Positions 35,273 through 43,579 of a DNA stretch of 47,739 bases are shown here, one piece after another. How positions within the stretch are numbered: the stretch's first letter is position 1; each line of letters begins with the position of its first letter. The stretch is from Deltaproteobacteria bacterium (GTDB taxonomy: Bacteria > Desulfobacterota > Desulfovibrionia > Desulfovibrionales > Desulfovibrionaceae), in the NCBI GenBank assembly GCA_031275645.1, contig JAISOL010000077.1, positions 1 to 47,739 on the forward strand, in the 5' to 3' direction. The notes beneath the pieces are model-generated. The model made no database searches. It saw only the letters and a list, made by a program, of their open reading frames with translations, and was not told the origin of the DNA. The translations under genes and the position numbers were made by a program.

Positions 35273-35524
35273 TCAGGCGGGCCCGGTCCGATTATCCGCA
35301 AACTCGGCAAGACTCCGCAAAAGGCGCAGGGTTTCCTCCGCTTCTTCCACTTCCAGCCGGCGCAGGGCGAACCCGGCGTGCACAATCAGGTAGTCGCCCG
35401 ACTGCGCCGGCTCCTCCAGCAAGGCGTCCGAAACCACAACAAAAGTATCGCTCTGGCCAGCGCGGCAACGCAACATGCCCGCCTCCAGCAGCTCTTCCAC
35501 CCGTACCGGGACAGCCACACACAT
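35273..35524 (-). CDS. hypC: Hydrogenase maturation chaperone HypC/HupF
   Basis: HypC brings the Fe(CN)2CO unit, with HypD, to the large subunit of [NiFe] hydrogenase. The 83-residue product begins MCVAVPVRVEELLE with the essential Cys2, and has GDYLIVHAGFALRRLEVEEA, the usual C-terminal block. The start at 35524 places Cys at position 2. No other hyp or hydrogenase genes are in the window, so it is separated from its partners. Confidence 0.92.
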   Translation of the reverse strand: MCVAVPVRVEELLEAGMLRCRAGQSDTFVVVSDALLEEPAQSGDYLIVHAGFALRRLEVEEAEETLRLLRSLAEFADNRTGPA

Positions 35525-35541
35525 AACTTGCTCCAATATGG

Positions 35542-37245
35542 TCAGCAGTCCGCATCCTCGCCCGCGAACTCCAGAAAATCGTGTTTCAAAGCCCAGAGCA
35601 GCAGAAAATCCCTGTCCCGGGGTATATCCTCCGGCGGCGTATCCAGCATCGTCCTTTGCAGGTCGGCCACGGAAACGGGCTTACGCGCCATAAAAAGGAT
35701 TCTCTTCAACCGCTCCAGCTTCGCCCTGTCTTCAATGAGCCTGTAAACAACCGGAAAATCTTTCCCCCGGTATACGGCCTCACCGCTTCTGCTCCAGCGC
35801 AGCTTCCGCCCCTCCCGCGCCAGATCGTCAATTCTGGAAGTGAAATAGGCGTCGAAAATTTCCATATAACACGGCCCCGCCGGATGAAACAAGGCCGAGG
35901 CGGGGCGTTCCGCCGGTGTTTCCGGCAGGGGACAGGGCTCCGCGCCGAGTTCCGCCCAGAGGTCCAGGTAACGCCCGACAATATGCTTCCAGGTGAAGGA
36001 GGCGAGGACGCGTTCCCGCCCGGCGGCGCCCATGCTCCGCCGTAAATCGCCGTCCAGAGCCAGACGGTGAATGGCCCTGGCCATCGCTTCCACCTCCACC
36101 GCGCACTGCTGGGCCAGAAGCAGATGATATTCGCTGGCCGGCGGAACGGCGCGCAGGGCATCGGTTCCCGATGTGGAGGAAGGCCCGGTGGTGGGCACCA
36201 GAAAACCGGTACCGCCGTCCAGCACCAAATCCCTGTACCCGTCAAAATCCGAGGCAATCACCGGCAAGGACGATACCCCCGCCTCCAGCAGGGTCAACCC
36301 GAAAGTCTCCTGCAAATTGTCCACGGGGGATAAAAACACATCCGCGGCCGCATACAGGGCCTTGCGGGCGGCCTCGTCCGGACGCGCCGCCAGAAGGCAG
36401 CGTATGCCCAGATTGGCCGCCAATTCCTTCAGGCTGTCTCCGAAACTGTCAGATCCTTCCTCCACCCAACCGGCCAGGAGCAGGCAATAGCTCCGGGGTT
36501 TGAGTCCATATGCCTCGGCCCGCTTGAAAGCGCGCAGCACCGGCAGCAGATCCATTTTTGACTGGTAGGAAATACGTGCGAAAATCAAAAAAACCAGCGT
36601 GCCCTCCAGGCCGTATTGCCGGCGGCAGCTCGCTTCCAGCGCGGCTTTTTCTTCAGGGGCCGGGAAATGCTCCGGATCAACCCCCAGAGGAATATGCCGC
36701 AATGCGGGAGAGAAAAAAAGATCCGGATCCAGACGGTAATTGCGCCGCAGGAGATCGTAATACTTGCGCGCCACCCGCAGCCCGGCCTGTGAAGTGGCGA
36801 CCAGCGCGTCGCGCCTGGTGGTTCCGCCCCAGATATGCTGCAGGAAATACTGCCCGTATTCGGCATAACTCAGGGAGTGCGTGGGGGCGGTCAGCGGAAA
36901 CACCCGGCGGCTGAAGGCGTTGCGCAGACACATGATATCCGTGTAACAGGTGAAAGGATCGGAAAGGTGCATGCAGTAATAGTTTTCCGTATTCAGCGCC
37001 TGGGGCAGATCGCGACGCAGGCGCACCGCAAAACGCCCTTCCGCCAGCAAATCCGGAAAGCCACGCCGCAGTTCCGCCTCAAGAAAGGCGCAATCATCAG
37101 GATGCGGAAGAAAAAAATGGTAAGCCGCAAAGGCGTCCATTTTCAGCAAAGCGCGGATAAACCCGCGATTTGCCTCAATGCGCCCCAGAATCGCCCCCTG
37201 CTCGAAAAAAGGATGCAGACTGGCCCAAATCTTCGGTTCGGTCAT
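35542..37245 (-). CDS. Family 4 glycosyltransferase with long N- and C-terminal extensions
   Basis: The 567-residue product has an N-terminal domain with DAFAAYHFFLPHPDDCAFLE and ALVATSQAGLRVARKYYDLL. The GT4 donor domain has LVFLIFARISYQSKMDLLPV, YCLLLAGWVEEGSDSF, and PVDNLQETFGLTLLEAGVSS with SDFDGYRDLVLDGG (E-x7-E region). About 120 extra C-terminal residues (from VGRYLDLWAELGAEP) have no family match I recognise. The start at 37245 (MTEPKIW) is preferred over one ten codons longer. It is the first gene of the minus-strand run to thyX; the glycan it serves is unknown. Confidence 0.87.
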   Translation of the reverse strand: MTEPKIWASLHPFFEQGAILGRIEANRGFIRALLKMDAFAAYHFFLPHPDDCAFLEAELRRGFPDLLAEGRFAVRLRRDLPQALNTENYYCMHLSDPFTCYTDIMCLRNAFSRRVFPLTAPTHSLSYAEYGQYFLQHIWGGTTRRDALVATSQAGLRVARKYYDLLRRNYRLDPDLFFSPALRHIPLGVDPEHFPAPEEKAALEASCRRQYGLEGTLVFLIFARISYQSKMDLLPVLRAFKRAEAYGLKPRSYCLLLAGWVEEGSDSFGDSLKELAANLGIRCLLAARPDEAARKALYAAADVFLSPVDNLQETFGLTLLEAGVSSLPVIASDFDGYRDLVLDGGTGFLVPTTGPSSTSGTDALRAVPPASEYHLLLAQQCAVEVEAMARAIHRLALDGDLRRSMGAAGRERVLASFTWKHIVGRYLDLWAELGAEPCPLPETPAERPASALFHPAGPCYMEIFDAYFTSRIDDLAREGRKLRWSRSGEAVYRGKDFPVVYRLIEDRAKLERLKRILFMARKPVSVADLQRTMLDTPPEDIPRDRDFLLLWALKHDFLEFAGEDADC

Positions 37246-37408
37246 ATCCGAAAAAGAACATAAATCTCCGGCCAAGGCAATGCAATTTTCCGCGGAGCTT
37301 TACGGCACTTTCGGAGCCAGCGCCCGGCGCGACAAATTTCAAACAGGTATGATAATTGCTTCCGTTTATTCAAACTGCCTCAAAAGGGGTTTATCGGGAG
37401 GGAAGTTC

Positions 37409-38413
37409 ATGAATAAACGCAACAAAAACAAACTAATATGGACATTCGGCTTTTCTGAAACCTTGGAGCTGACAGTCAGAGAATTGCTAGGCAAAAAATT
37501 CCTCTTCCGCAACTGGCCGTGCGGGAATATTCCAAGTCTGGCCGACTATGAGAAGGATATGCCCCATGTTTCCATACTCTCCTCCGCCGGCCTGGAATTT
37601 CTGTCTTCCTGCGCGGCACAGCGGACGCGGCATCTGGATTACGTTCCCAGAATCGTGCTGCTGGAAAACAATTGCACGCAAAAGGAAATTGAACGCGCTC
37701 TGGATGCAGGCGCAGGCCAGATAATCCTTCCTCCATACACGGCAAAGAAATTATCCGGAAAAATACGACAAATCCGGGATAGTTACGAAATCCAGGAAAA
37801 TATTCTGCATATGATCCGGGAAATAGGCATGGAGCGGGAAATACTGGAACGCAAGAACAACATAATGGATTTCCTGGTCAATTTTTTGACCGGAACTTCG
37901 GCTTCGCGGGAAATAGAAAGTATTTTACAAAGCGCCTTTTCAGCCTTCGGCATCCTTTTTCCCATACGCGGGTTACAGGCGGCCTTATGGGAAGCGGGCG
38001 ACCCTTCCGGCAACCTGGACATATATCTCTCCGTGCCCGTGAGCGACACCGGATTTTCCTCATTGGTAGAAAGTATACTAAATACTTTCAGGGAGTTACG
38101 CCCGAGAATCAACCCCTGCCCCCGCATACGCCTGTACGCGCAAAAACAGGGCAGGGGACAGGACGGAGCTGCCGAAGCTTGCCCGGCAACAGACAATCCG
38201 CTCACCCTGCCTCTGACTCTGCACGGCGGTCAGTGCGGCTTTCTGCTGCTGTCTGTGGAAAACTTCCCCAGCCTTGGCCGGGATCAGGCCCTGGCTCTGA
38301 ACTCGGCCCTGCATCATCTTGCCGTTACTCTGGAACACGCCAGAAACTTCAAGCGCCTCATTCAATTTTCCGCCGAATCCGCGGAATTTGCGGATCGTTC
38401 TCTTGAAAATTGA
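37409..38413 (+). CDS. Receiver-like plus GAF-like regulator, probably 3'-truncated
   Basis: The 334-residue product starts with a receiver-like fold without clear Asp pocket (IWTFGFSETLELTVRELLGK, then VPRIVLLENNCTQKEIERAL, AGAGQIILPPYTAKKLSGKI; ~1-125). A coiled-coil (ENILHMIREIGMEREILERK) and a GAF-like domain (~150-320) ending QALALNSALHHLAVTLEHAR follow. Such modules normally precede a GGDEF or kinase output domain, but here the frame stops soon after (LIQFSAESAEFAD, then 5 residues). The last 56 bases overlap the end of the convergent hydrolase. GGGAGGGAAG precedes the ATG. I infer that the output domain was lost by recombination. Confidence 0.7.
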   Translation: MNKRNKNKLIWTFGFSETLELTVRELLGKKFLFRNWPCGNIPSLADYEKDMPHVSILSSAGLEFLSSCAAQRTRHLDYVPRIVLLENNCTQKEIERALDAGAGQIILPPYTAKKLSGKIRQIRDSYEIQENILHMIREIGMEREILERKNNIMDFLVNFLTGTSASREIESILQSAFSAFGILFPIRGLQAALWEAGDPSGNLDIYLSVPVSDTGFSSLVESILNTFRELRPRINPCPRIRLYAQKQGRGQDGAAEACPATDNPLTLPLTLHGGQCGFLLLSVENFPSLGRDQALALNSALHHLAVTLEHARNFKRLIQFSAESAEFADRSLEN

Positions 38414-39062
38414 AAAAGCGGATCAAATCCGGGTACAGGATATCCTGGTTCACGATGTAACTGTCGTGCTCATGCCCGGCCATGACCAGCATTTCGGCGT
38501 CGGGAAGGGCTTCCGTCAGGGCGGCAAACGTCTCGGGCCGGTAAATGTCGTGTTCGGCGGCGACAACAAGAGCGGGAGTCCCGACTTTGCGGACGTCCTC
38601 AAGTTGAATATCCGGCTGTTCAAGCATCAGTTTGAACAAGGGGTCGTTGGTTTCTTCATAGGTCTCCTTGATAAACCTGTAGGCTTCCTCAGTAAAGTCT
38701 TCCGGTTTCAGATTCACGCCGAGCAGGGCCATTTTTTTGATTATGTCTTCGTGGCGCATGGCTAGTAGGAGACTGATGATGGCTCCATCGCTGAAGCCGA
38801 TCAGATTTACATCTTTCAGGCGCAGCGCTCGAATGAATGCATAGACATCCTCGGACATGACAGCGTAAGAATAGTCGTCAGTTTTCCGGCTTTGTCCGTG
38901 ATTGCGACTATCAACGGCATAGACAGTGAACTTCGCGGACAATTTTGCGGCAAGCGCATCAAAAATATGATGATCCTCACCGTTCCCGTGCAAAAGGATC
39001 ATGGGCTCGCCGCTGCCTGAGACTTCATAAAACAGCGAAATTCCGTTTGCCGTCACTTCCAT
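38358..39062 (-). CDS. Alpha/beta hydrolase
   Basis: The 234-residue product is a single-domain alpha/beta hydrolase. The oxyanion strand is EPMILLHGNGEDHHIFDALA (~19-38). The nucleophile elbow is GFSDG in VNLIGFSDGAIISLLLAM, the acid is likely in VVAAEHDIYRPE, and the His in VMAGHEHDSYIV. The substrate is unknown. The start has a very strong AAAGGAGG site, unusual among its neighbours. The last ~17 residues (after LYPDLIRFF) are antisense to the preceding regulator, so its natural end was probably replaced. Sequence style suggests transfer from a Firmicute; that is inference. Confidence 0.88.
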   Translation of the reverse strand: MEVTANGISLFYEVSGSGEPMILLHGNGEDHHIFDALAAKLSAKFTVYAVDSRNHGQSRKTDDYSYAVMSEDVYAFIRALRLKDVNLIGFSDGAIISLLLAMRHEDIIKKMALLGVNLKPEDFTEEAYRFIKETYEETNDPLFKLMLEQPDIQLEDVRKVGTPALVVAAEHDIYRPETFAALTEALPDAEMLVMAGHEHDSYIVNQDILYPDLIRFFNFQENDPQIPRIRRKIE

Positions 39063-39127
39063 GAATATGCCTCCTTTCTGAAAAAGCTCAAGCCCGTCAT
39101 AGAACATCTCAATACAAATTACAAATC

Positions 39128-39799
39128 TCATTCCCTGACTTCCGTCAGAAGCAGCAGCCTGTTCAGAGCGGGAAAGCGGCGCTCGAGGACGCTGCAGCCG
39201 GGCAGTCCGCTTTGCTCGCGGTACAGGATATAACGCTGCATGATCCCTTCCGGGCCTCCCAGACGTACAAAGTTGTCGAAAGCCCTGTAAGATCCGGTTC
39301 CGGCGGCGCGTTCCCACAGCCACAGGAGCAGGTAAAAAGGATAATCCAGATTCCGCTCCGGCAGGCGCCGCTCCAGAAGGATAAGCCTGGGGGAGACGCG
39401 GAAAAGTTCGTCCAGGGACCTGAAACAGGCTTCGCTGTCCAGGCGGGCGAGCAGTGATGAGGATACGGCCAGGGCAAAGGCTTTATCCGTAAAAGGCAGG
39501 GCCGTGGAGGCGGCATGGAGCAGACTGCCCCCGGAAGACACGGCAGCGCCCGTAAGCTGCGCCACCTGCCGAGTCCGCCCGGCAAAGCCGGCGGAGCAAT
39601 TCACCTTGACGCAGGAAAAACCGTGCTTTGCCAGAGCCAGAGCCTGCCGCGCCACGGCGTGCCCCGAGCCCAGGACGAGAATGGGCGCCGGCGGGGAAGA
39701 GGGAAGAGAACGTAGCCGCCCGGCCGCCAGGGACGCGGCGGCGCGGCAGGCGGAAGCCGGGAAAAAAGCCGCTCCGGCGGCGCGAATCCGAGACCACAT
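39128..39799 (-). CDS. Class I SAM-methyltransferase-like protein
   Basis: The 223-residue product has a degenerate methyltransferase core: APILVLGSGHAVARQALALA (motif I, ~38-57), then LLHAASTALPFTDKAFALAV and SSSLLARLDSEACFRSLDEL, the usual post-II and helix region. RVSPRLILLERRLPERNLDY follows. The N-terminus is Ala/Arg-rich. No target can be assigned. It lies 65 bases upstream of the hydrolase on the same strand. Confidence 0.65.
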   Translation of the reverse strand: MWSRIRAAGAAFFPASACRAAASLAAGRLRSLPSSPPAPILVLGSGHAVARQALALAKHGFSCVKVNCSAGFAGRTRQVAQLTGAAVSSGGSLLHAASTALPFTDKAFALAVSSSLLARLDSEACFRSLDELFRVSPRLILLERRLPERNLDYPFYLLLWLWERAAGTGSYRAFDNFVRLGGPEGIMQRYILYREQSGLPGCSVLERRFPALNRLLLLTEVRE

Positions 39800-39892
39800 T
39801 TTTCAAATATGAGGCTCAATCTGAAAAAAGTCTATAGAACGCCCCCGGTCAAATTCAGGTTGTGCTTGCGTGCGGGATTTATTGCAGGTATG

Positions 39893-39920
39893 TTGAAATA
39901 AAGCTTGTCCGTTGAATAAT
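39893..39920 (+). promoter_or_regulatory. Sigma-70-type promoter candidate
   Basis: TTGAAA and AATAAT are 16 bases apart, about 98 bases upstream of the response regulator gene. It is the best -35/-10 pair in the 39800-40018 gap and would drive the plus-strand operon. Confidence 0.5.
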
Positions 39921-40018
39921 TACGACCGCGTTCGTGTTTGGCTGCCCTTTTGCGCGCAACGTCCCGGAGCTTACACGCTCTGGACGGAATCAGGTAACGT
40001 TTAGCAAAGGCGGGACTT

Positions 40019-40402
40019 ATGGCAGGTAAAATACTGGTGATAGATGATGAGCGGCACTTACGCATGCTTTACCAGGAAGAACTGCAAGGCGAGGGATACA
40101 CGGTAGCGCTCTCCGACGGGCAGGAAGACGTGCTGGATCTTATCTCCAGGGAAAAACCGGATGTGCTGGTTCTGGATATCAGGATTGAACCGAATATTTC
40201 CGGTTTGGATCTGCTGCAAACCCTGCGCGGTCCCTACCCTTCCCTGCCCGTCATTCTCAGTACGGCGTACGACAGTTTTCAGCATGACTTGAAATCCATC
40301 GCCGCTGATTTCTATGTGGTCAAATCCGTGGATTTGACGGAATTGAAAGCAAAGGTGAAAGAGGCCATGATCAAAAAAACGTCCGCCGCCCCCGCGGCAT
40401 GA
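40019..40402 (+). CDS. Single-domain response regulator (CheY-like receiver)
   Basis: The 127-residue product is a lone receiver domain: acidic pocket Asp9-Asp10 (ILVIDDERHLRMLYQEELQG), phospho-acceptor Asp53 (VLVLDIRIE), Thr near 85 (VILSTAYDSF) and Lys near 108 (YVVKSVDL). There is no output domain. The product ends with a short Ala-rich tail. Its stop overlaps the start of the site-2 protease gene (ATGA), so the two are coupled. Confidence 0.93.
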   Translation: MAGKILVIDDERHLRMLYQEELQGEGYTVALSDGQEDVLDLISREKPDVLVLDIRIEPNISGLDLLQTLRGPYPSLPVILSTAYDSFQHDLKSIAADFYVVKSVDLTELKAKVKEAMIKKTSAAPAA

Positions 40403-41076
40403 ATTCCTTTAACTTCGCCCAGATCTTGCAGCAGCTTTCCGTGGCCCTGCTGCCGATTCTGGCCGGCATGGTCTGTCATGAGCTGGCTCACGGCTGGGTG
40501 GCTTACAAAATGGGAGACCCCACCGCCAAGCTCTCCGGGCGTCTCACCTTTAATCCTCTGCGCCACCTCGACGCGGGGGGTATGCTCTGTTTTGCCCTCA
40601 CGGCCGCCAGCAACGCCGCCATGAAGTTTCCGCTCATCCTGGGCTGGGCCAGGCCCGTCCCCATACGTCCGGGAAATTTCCGCCATTTCCGCCGGGGCAT
40701 GATCCTGGTTTCCCTGGCCGGAGCCGGAGCCAACCTGCTTCTGGCCCTCGTCTTTTCCATGCTTCTGGCCGGAGTCATACTTTCCGGCCTGGAGCAGACC
40801 TGGGGAGGTTTTTTACTCCGCACCTGCAAGGCCGGCGTTGTGATCAACTGCTCCCTGGCCTGTTTCAACCTCATGCCCATCCCCCCTCTGGACGGCAGCA
40901 AAGTGCTGGCCTGCATCCTGCCCCTGCCTCTGGCCAGAATTTACATGCGCCTTGAACGTTACGGCCTGCTCCTTGTCGTCGTCCTGCTGCTCACCGGCTT
41001 CTTGGGTCTGGTGCTCAAGCCTGTGCTCAACTTGACGCTGGATGCTTTTAACCATATCATTTTCTGGTTGCTTTGA
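40399..41076 (+). CDS. Site-2-protease family (M50) membrane metalloprotease
   Basis: The 225-residue product is a polytopic membrane protein with the zinc motif HELAH (His27-His31) inside the first hydrophobic segment and the third ligand in NLMPIPPLDG (Asp165). It has five to six hydrophobic segments. This matches the short M50B proteins with no PDZ domain. Such proteases cut membrane-embedded substrates; the substrate here is unknown. Confidence 0.9.
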   Translation: MNSFNFAQILQQLSVALLPILAGMVCHELAHGWVAYKMGDPTAKLSGRLTFNPLRHLDAGGMLCFALTAASNAAMKFPLILGWARPVPIRPGNFRHFRRGMILVSLAGAGANLLLALVFSMLLAGVILSGLEQTWGGFLLRTCKAGVVINCSLACFNLMPIPPLDGSKVLACILPLPLARIYMRLERYGLLLVVVLLLTGFLGLVLKPVLNLTLDAFNHIIFWLL

Positions 41077-41086
41077 GGAAACTTTG

Positions 41087-42103
41087 ATGAATAAAGTCCC
41101 AGGCCTGCCGCACGATCCGGATAAACGGACTGTATCCGGCATGCGTCCAACAGGGCCGTTGCACATAGGCCACTACTTCGGCGCCATCCGAAACTGGATG
41201 GACATGCAGCGGGAGATGGAAAGCTTTTTTTTTGTGGCTGACTGGCATGCCCTGACCAGCGACTATGCGGACACCTCCAGAACAAAAATTTACGTGGAGG
41301 AAATGGTCAAAGATTGGGTAGCCGCCGGGCTGGATCCGGAAAAATCCGCCATTTACCTGCAATCCGGCATCAAGGAACTGGCCGAATTACACCTTCTGCT
41401 CTCCATGATCACCCCTCTGGGCTGGCTGGAACGCTGCCCCACCTACAAGGAGCAGCAACAGAACATTACAGGCAAGGATCTCGCCAATTACGGCTTTCTC
41501 GGCTACCCGGTGCTGATGACCGCGGACATAATCATCACCCGCGGACGCTGGGTGCCGGTGGGAGCGGATCAACTGCCGCACCTGGAGTTGTCCAGAGAGA
41601 TCACCCGCCGTTTCAACAGTCTTTACGGGGAGGTCTTTCCTGAGCCTGAAGCCCGCCTGACGCCGGCGGCCAAATGTCCCGGCCTGGACGGGCGCAAGAT
41701 GTCCAAAAGTTATAATAACGGCATTTTCCTGAACGAAAATCCGGCGGATATAGAGCCCAAAGTGCGCGGCATGCTCACGGATCAGGCCCGTTTGCGCCGC
41801 AGGGATCCGGGCAATCCCGATGTCTGCAATCTCTACCCTTACCACGATCTGCTTACCCCTGAAGATGTCCGGGCAAATATCCGTTCCGGCTGCGTGAGCG
41901 CCTCTATGGGCTGCGTCGAATGCAAGGACATTTTTCTGAAAGGTCTGAAAATTTTTCTCGCGCCCATTCAGGAGAGAAGAGCCTCTCTGGACGCCAGGCC
42001 CGGAATCGTCCGGGAAATTCTGGAGGCCGGGGGAGAACGGGCCGGAAAGGAAAGCGCCCTGACCATGGAGGCGGTGCGCGCAGGCATGCGGATGCAATAT
42101 TGA
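41087..42103 (+). CDS. trpS: Tryptophanyl-tRNA synthetase
   Basis: TrpS charges tRNA-Trp. The 338-residue product has the class I signature TVSGMRPTGPLHIGHYFGAI (HIGH literal) and GRKMSKSYNN (KMSKS). GAGGA precedes the ATG. A T9 run (41225-41233) codes three Phe early in the gene, an error-prone tract in an essential gene. It starts 11 bases after the protease stop. Confidence 0.97.
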   Translation: MNKVPGLPHDPDKRTVSGMRPTGPLHIGHYFGAIRNWMDMQREMESFFFVADWHALTSDYADTSRTKIYVEEMVKDWVAAGLDPEKSAIYLQSGIKELAELHLLLSMITPLGWLERCPTYKEQQQNITGKDLANYGFLGYPVLMTADIIITRGRWVPVGADQLPHLELSREITRRFNSLYGEVFPEPEARLTPAAKCPGLDGRKMSKSYNNGIFLNENPADIEPKVRGMLTDQARLRRRDPGNPDVCNLYPYHDLLTPEDVRANIRSGCVSASMGCVECKDIFLKGLKIFLAPIQERRASLDARPGIVREILEAGGERAGKESALTMEAVRAGMRMQY

Positions 42104-42104
42104 C

Positions 42105-42602
42105 ATGCCGGCCGAACCCAGCCTTGCACATCCGAAAATTCTGACTCTGCCCGGGCTTTTGTCCGCTCTGGCCGAAGCCGGGAAGAAGCGCGTGGTTTTT
42201 ACCAACGGCTGCTTCGATCTTCTGCATCCGGGCCATGTGGATCTCCTGGCCCGTTGCCGGGCTCAGGGGGATCTCCTGGTTCTGGGCCTGAACAGCGATG
42301 CCTCCGTCAGCCGCCAGGGCAAATCGCCCCCCCGGCCGATCGTTCCTTTCGCGGAACGCGCTTTTGTACTGGCGCATCTGGCCGCAGTCGACTATATAGT
42401 GGGCTTTGAAGAGGATACTCCCCTGGAGCTTGTCCTGGCGATCCGTCCCCAGGTGCTGATTAAGGGAGGAGACTGGGCTGTGGCGGATATCGCGGGCGGC
42501 GCCGAGGTGGAGGCGGATGGAGGCAGGGTGCTTTCCCTTCCCCTGCTGGGCGATTTTTCCACCAGCGGGATTATCTTTCGCATAGAACATATTTTGAAGT
42601 AA
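42105..42602 (+). CDS. rfaE2: D-glycero-beta-D-manno-heptose 1-phosphate adenylyltransferase (RfaE domain II)
   Basis: This is the stand-alone nucleotidyltransferase half of HldE, which makes ADP-heptose for the LPS inner core. The 165-residue product has KKRVVFTNGCFDLLHPGHVD (nucleotide-binding HPGH, ~27-46) and LVLGLNSDASVSRQGKS. It ends LPLLGDFSTSGIIFRIEHIL as in RfaE2 (usual length ~160). The kinase half (RfaE1) is not in the window. ATG 42105 follows the trpS stop by one base. Confidence 0.93.
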   Translation: MPAEPSLAHPKILTLPGLLSALAEAGKKRVVFTNGCFDLLHPGHVDLLARCRAQGDLLVLGLNSDASVSRQGKSPPRPIVPFAERAFVLAHLAAVDYIVGFEEDTPLELVLAIRPQVLIKGGDWAVADIAGGAEVEADGGRVLSLPLLGDFSTSGIIFRIEHILK

Positions 42603-42614
42603 GAAGGTTGCGGG

Positions 42615-42956
42615 ATGATGCGCAGGATAAGCTGGGATGAATTTGAGAAGGTGGAATTGCGGGCCGGCACGGTATTGCGGGTGGAGGAGTTTCCGGCCGC
42701 GCGCAAACCGTCCTATTGCCTGTGGGTGGATTTCGGCCCGGAAATCGGCGTGCTCAAGAGCAGCGCGCAAATTACGGTTCATTACCGGAAAGAGGAGCTT
42801 GTCGGCCGCCAGATCGTGGGCGTGGTCAATTTTCCGCCAAAGCAGATCGGGCCTTTTATGTCGGAATTTCTGGTCACGGGTTTTGCCGACCCCGAGGGAA
42901 ACATTGTGTTGACCCTGCCGGAGCGGCCCGTGGCCAACGGCGCAAAACTGTGCTGA
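42615..42956 (+). CDS. csaA: tRNA-binding protein, CsaA/Trbp111-like
   Basis: The 113-residue product is a lone OB-fold tRNA-binding domain: FEKVELRAGTVLRVEEFPAA, SYCLWVDFGPEIGVLKSSAQ, QIVGVVNFPPKQIGPFMSEF, VLTLPERPVANGAKLC. CsaA has been linked to secretion or chaperone activity in Bacillus. The tRNA-binding fold is clear and the cellular role less so. It starts 12 bases after rfaE2. Confidence 0.92.
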   Translation: MMRRISWDEFEKVELRAGTVLRVEEFPAARKPSYCLWVDFGPEIGVLKSSAQITVHYRKEELVGRQIVGVVNFPPKQIGPFMSEFLVTGFADPEGNIVLTLPERPVANGAKLC

Positions 42957-42984
42957 CCGCGCCCGGAAAAACGGGAAAAATTTG

Positions 42985-43569
42985 ATGCGCGCTCTGTTTC
43001 CGGCAATCATGCTTTGCCAGTTCTTTCTTTTCGCATCCGCGGCCCAGGGGGCTGAAAGCAGGACGCGCTGCGGGGAATACAGCTTTAATGCGCCGACGGG
43101 CTTTGAACTCCGCCATTTTGAGGATCTTTCCCCTGTCTTCAATAAAACCCTGATCCTCAATCAGCCTCCGGAGTCCAGAGATTTCAGCCAGGCGGTGATA
43201 TATTGCCTGCGCGAAAAAAAGACGGAATACCGCAGCTTTGTCCTGCCGGAGAAAGACCGCCTGTACTTGCAGCTTGCTCCCCGCCGCCTTGTCCAGATGT
43301 TCGTCACCGCCACTGAAGACGTTCTGCAGGAAGAGCGCTGGTTTAAATTCAGCCTGCTGGAAGAACGCAACGCCAACAGCCGGGAAATCAGGGACAGGGA
43401 AAATTTTTTTGTGGCGATTGAAGCCAACGCCAGAGACGACGATTTTCATACCTTGATTTTTGTCTGTGACTTTCGCAAGACTGAGGGGTTTTTCGATTTT
43501 GAGAGATACAAGTCCCAGGTGACCGACGTGGGCATCCAGATTCTGGATTCCCTCAGAAAGGAACTGTAA
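42985..43569 (+). CDS. Secreted protein of unknown function
   Basis: The 194-residue product has a signal peptide (RALFPAIMLCQFFLFASAAQ, cut near AQGA-E) and two early Cys in the mature part. I recognise no domain. The mature part is rich in charged residues and seems soluble. It is placed between csaA and thiE with close spacing and so is probably co-transcribed. TTG at 42982 directly before the ATG is an alternative start. Confidence 0.75.
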   Translation: MRALFPAIMLCQFFLFASAAQGAESRTRCGEYSFNAPTGFELRHFEDLSPVFNKTLILNQPPESRDFSQAVIYCLREKKTEYRSFVLPEKDRLYLQLAPRRLVQMFVTATEDVLQEERWFKFSLLEERNANSREIRDRENFFVAIEANARDDDFHTLIFVCDFRKTEGFFDFERYKSQVTDVGIQILDSLRKEL

Positions 43570-43579
43570 AGGGCTTCTT

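Noticed and set aside
37178-37408. A longer start for the receiver-GAF regulator
   Set aside because: The upstream codons are antisense to the glycosyltransferase start and lack a ribosome site, while ATG 37409 has GGGAGGGAAG before it.
41225-41233. T9 run in trpS as a phase-variation tract
   Set aside because: trpS is normally essential and the run codes ordinary Phe residues. T/A runs of 8-9 also occur elsewhere in the window, so they are not evidence of switching by themselves.
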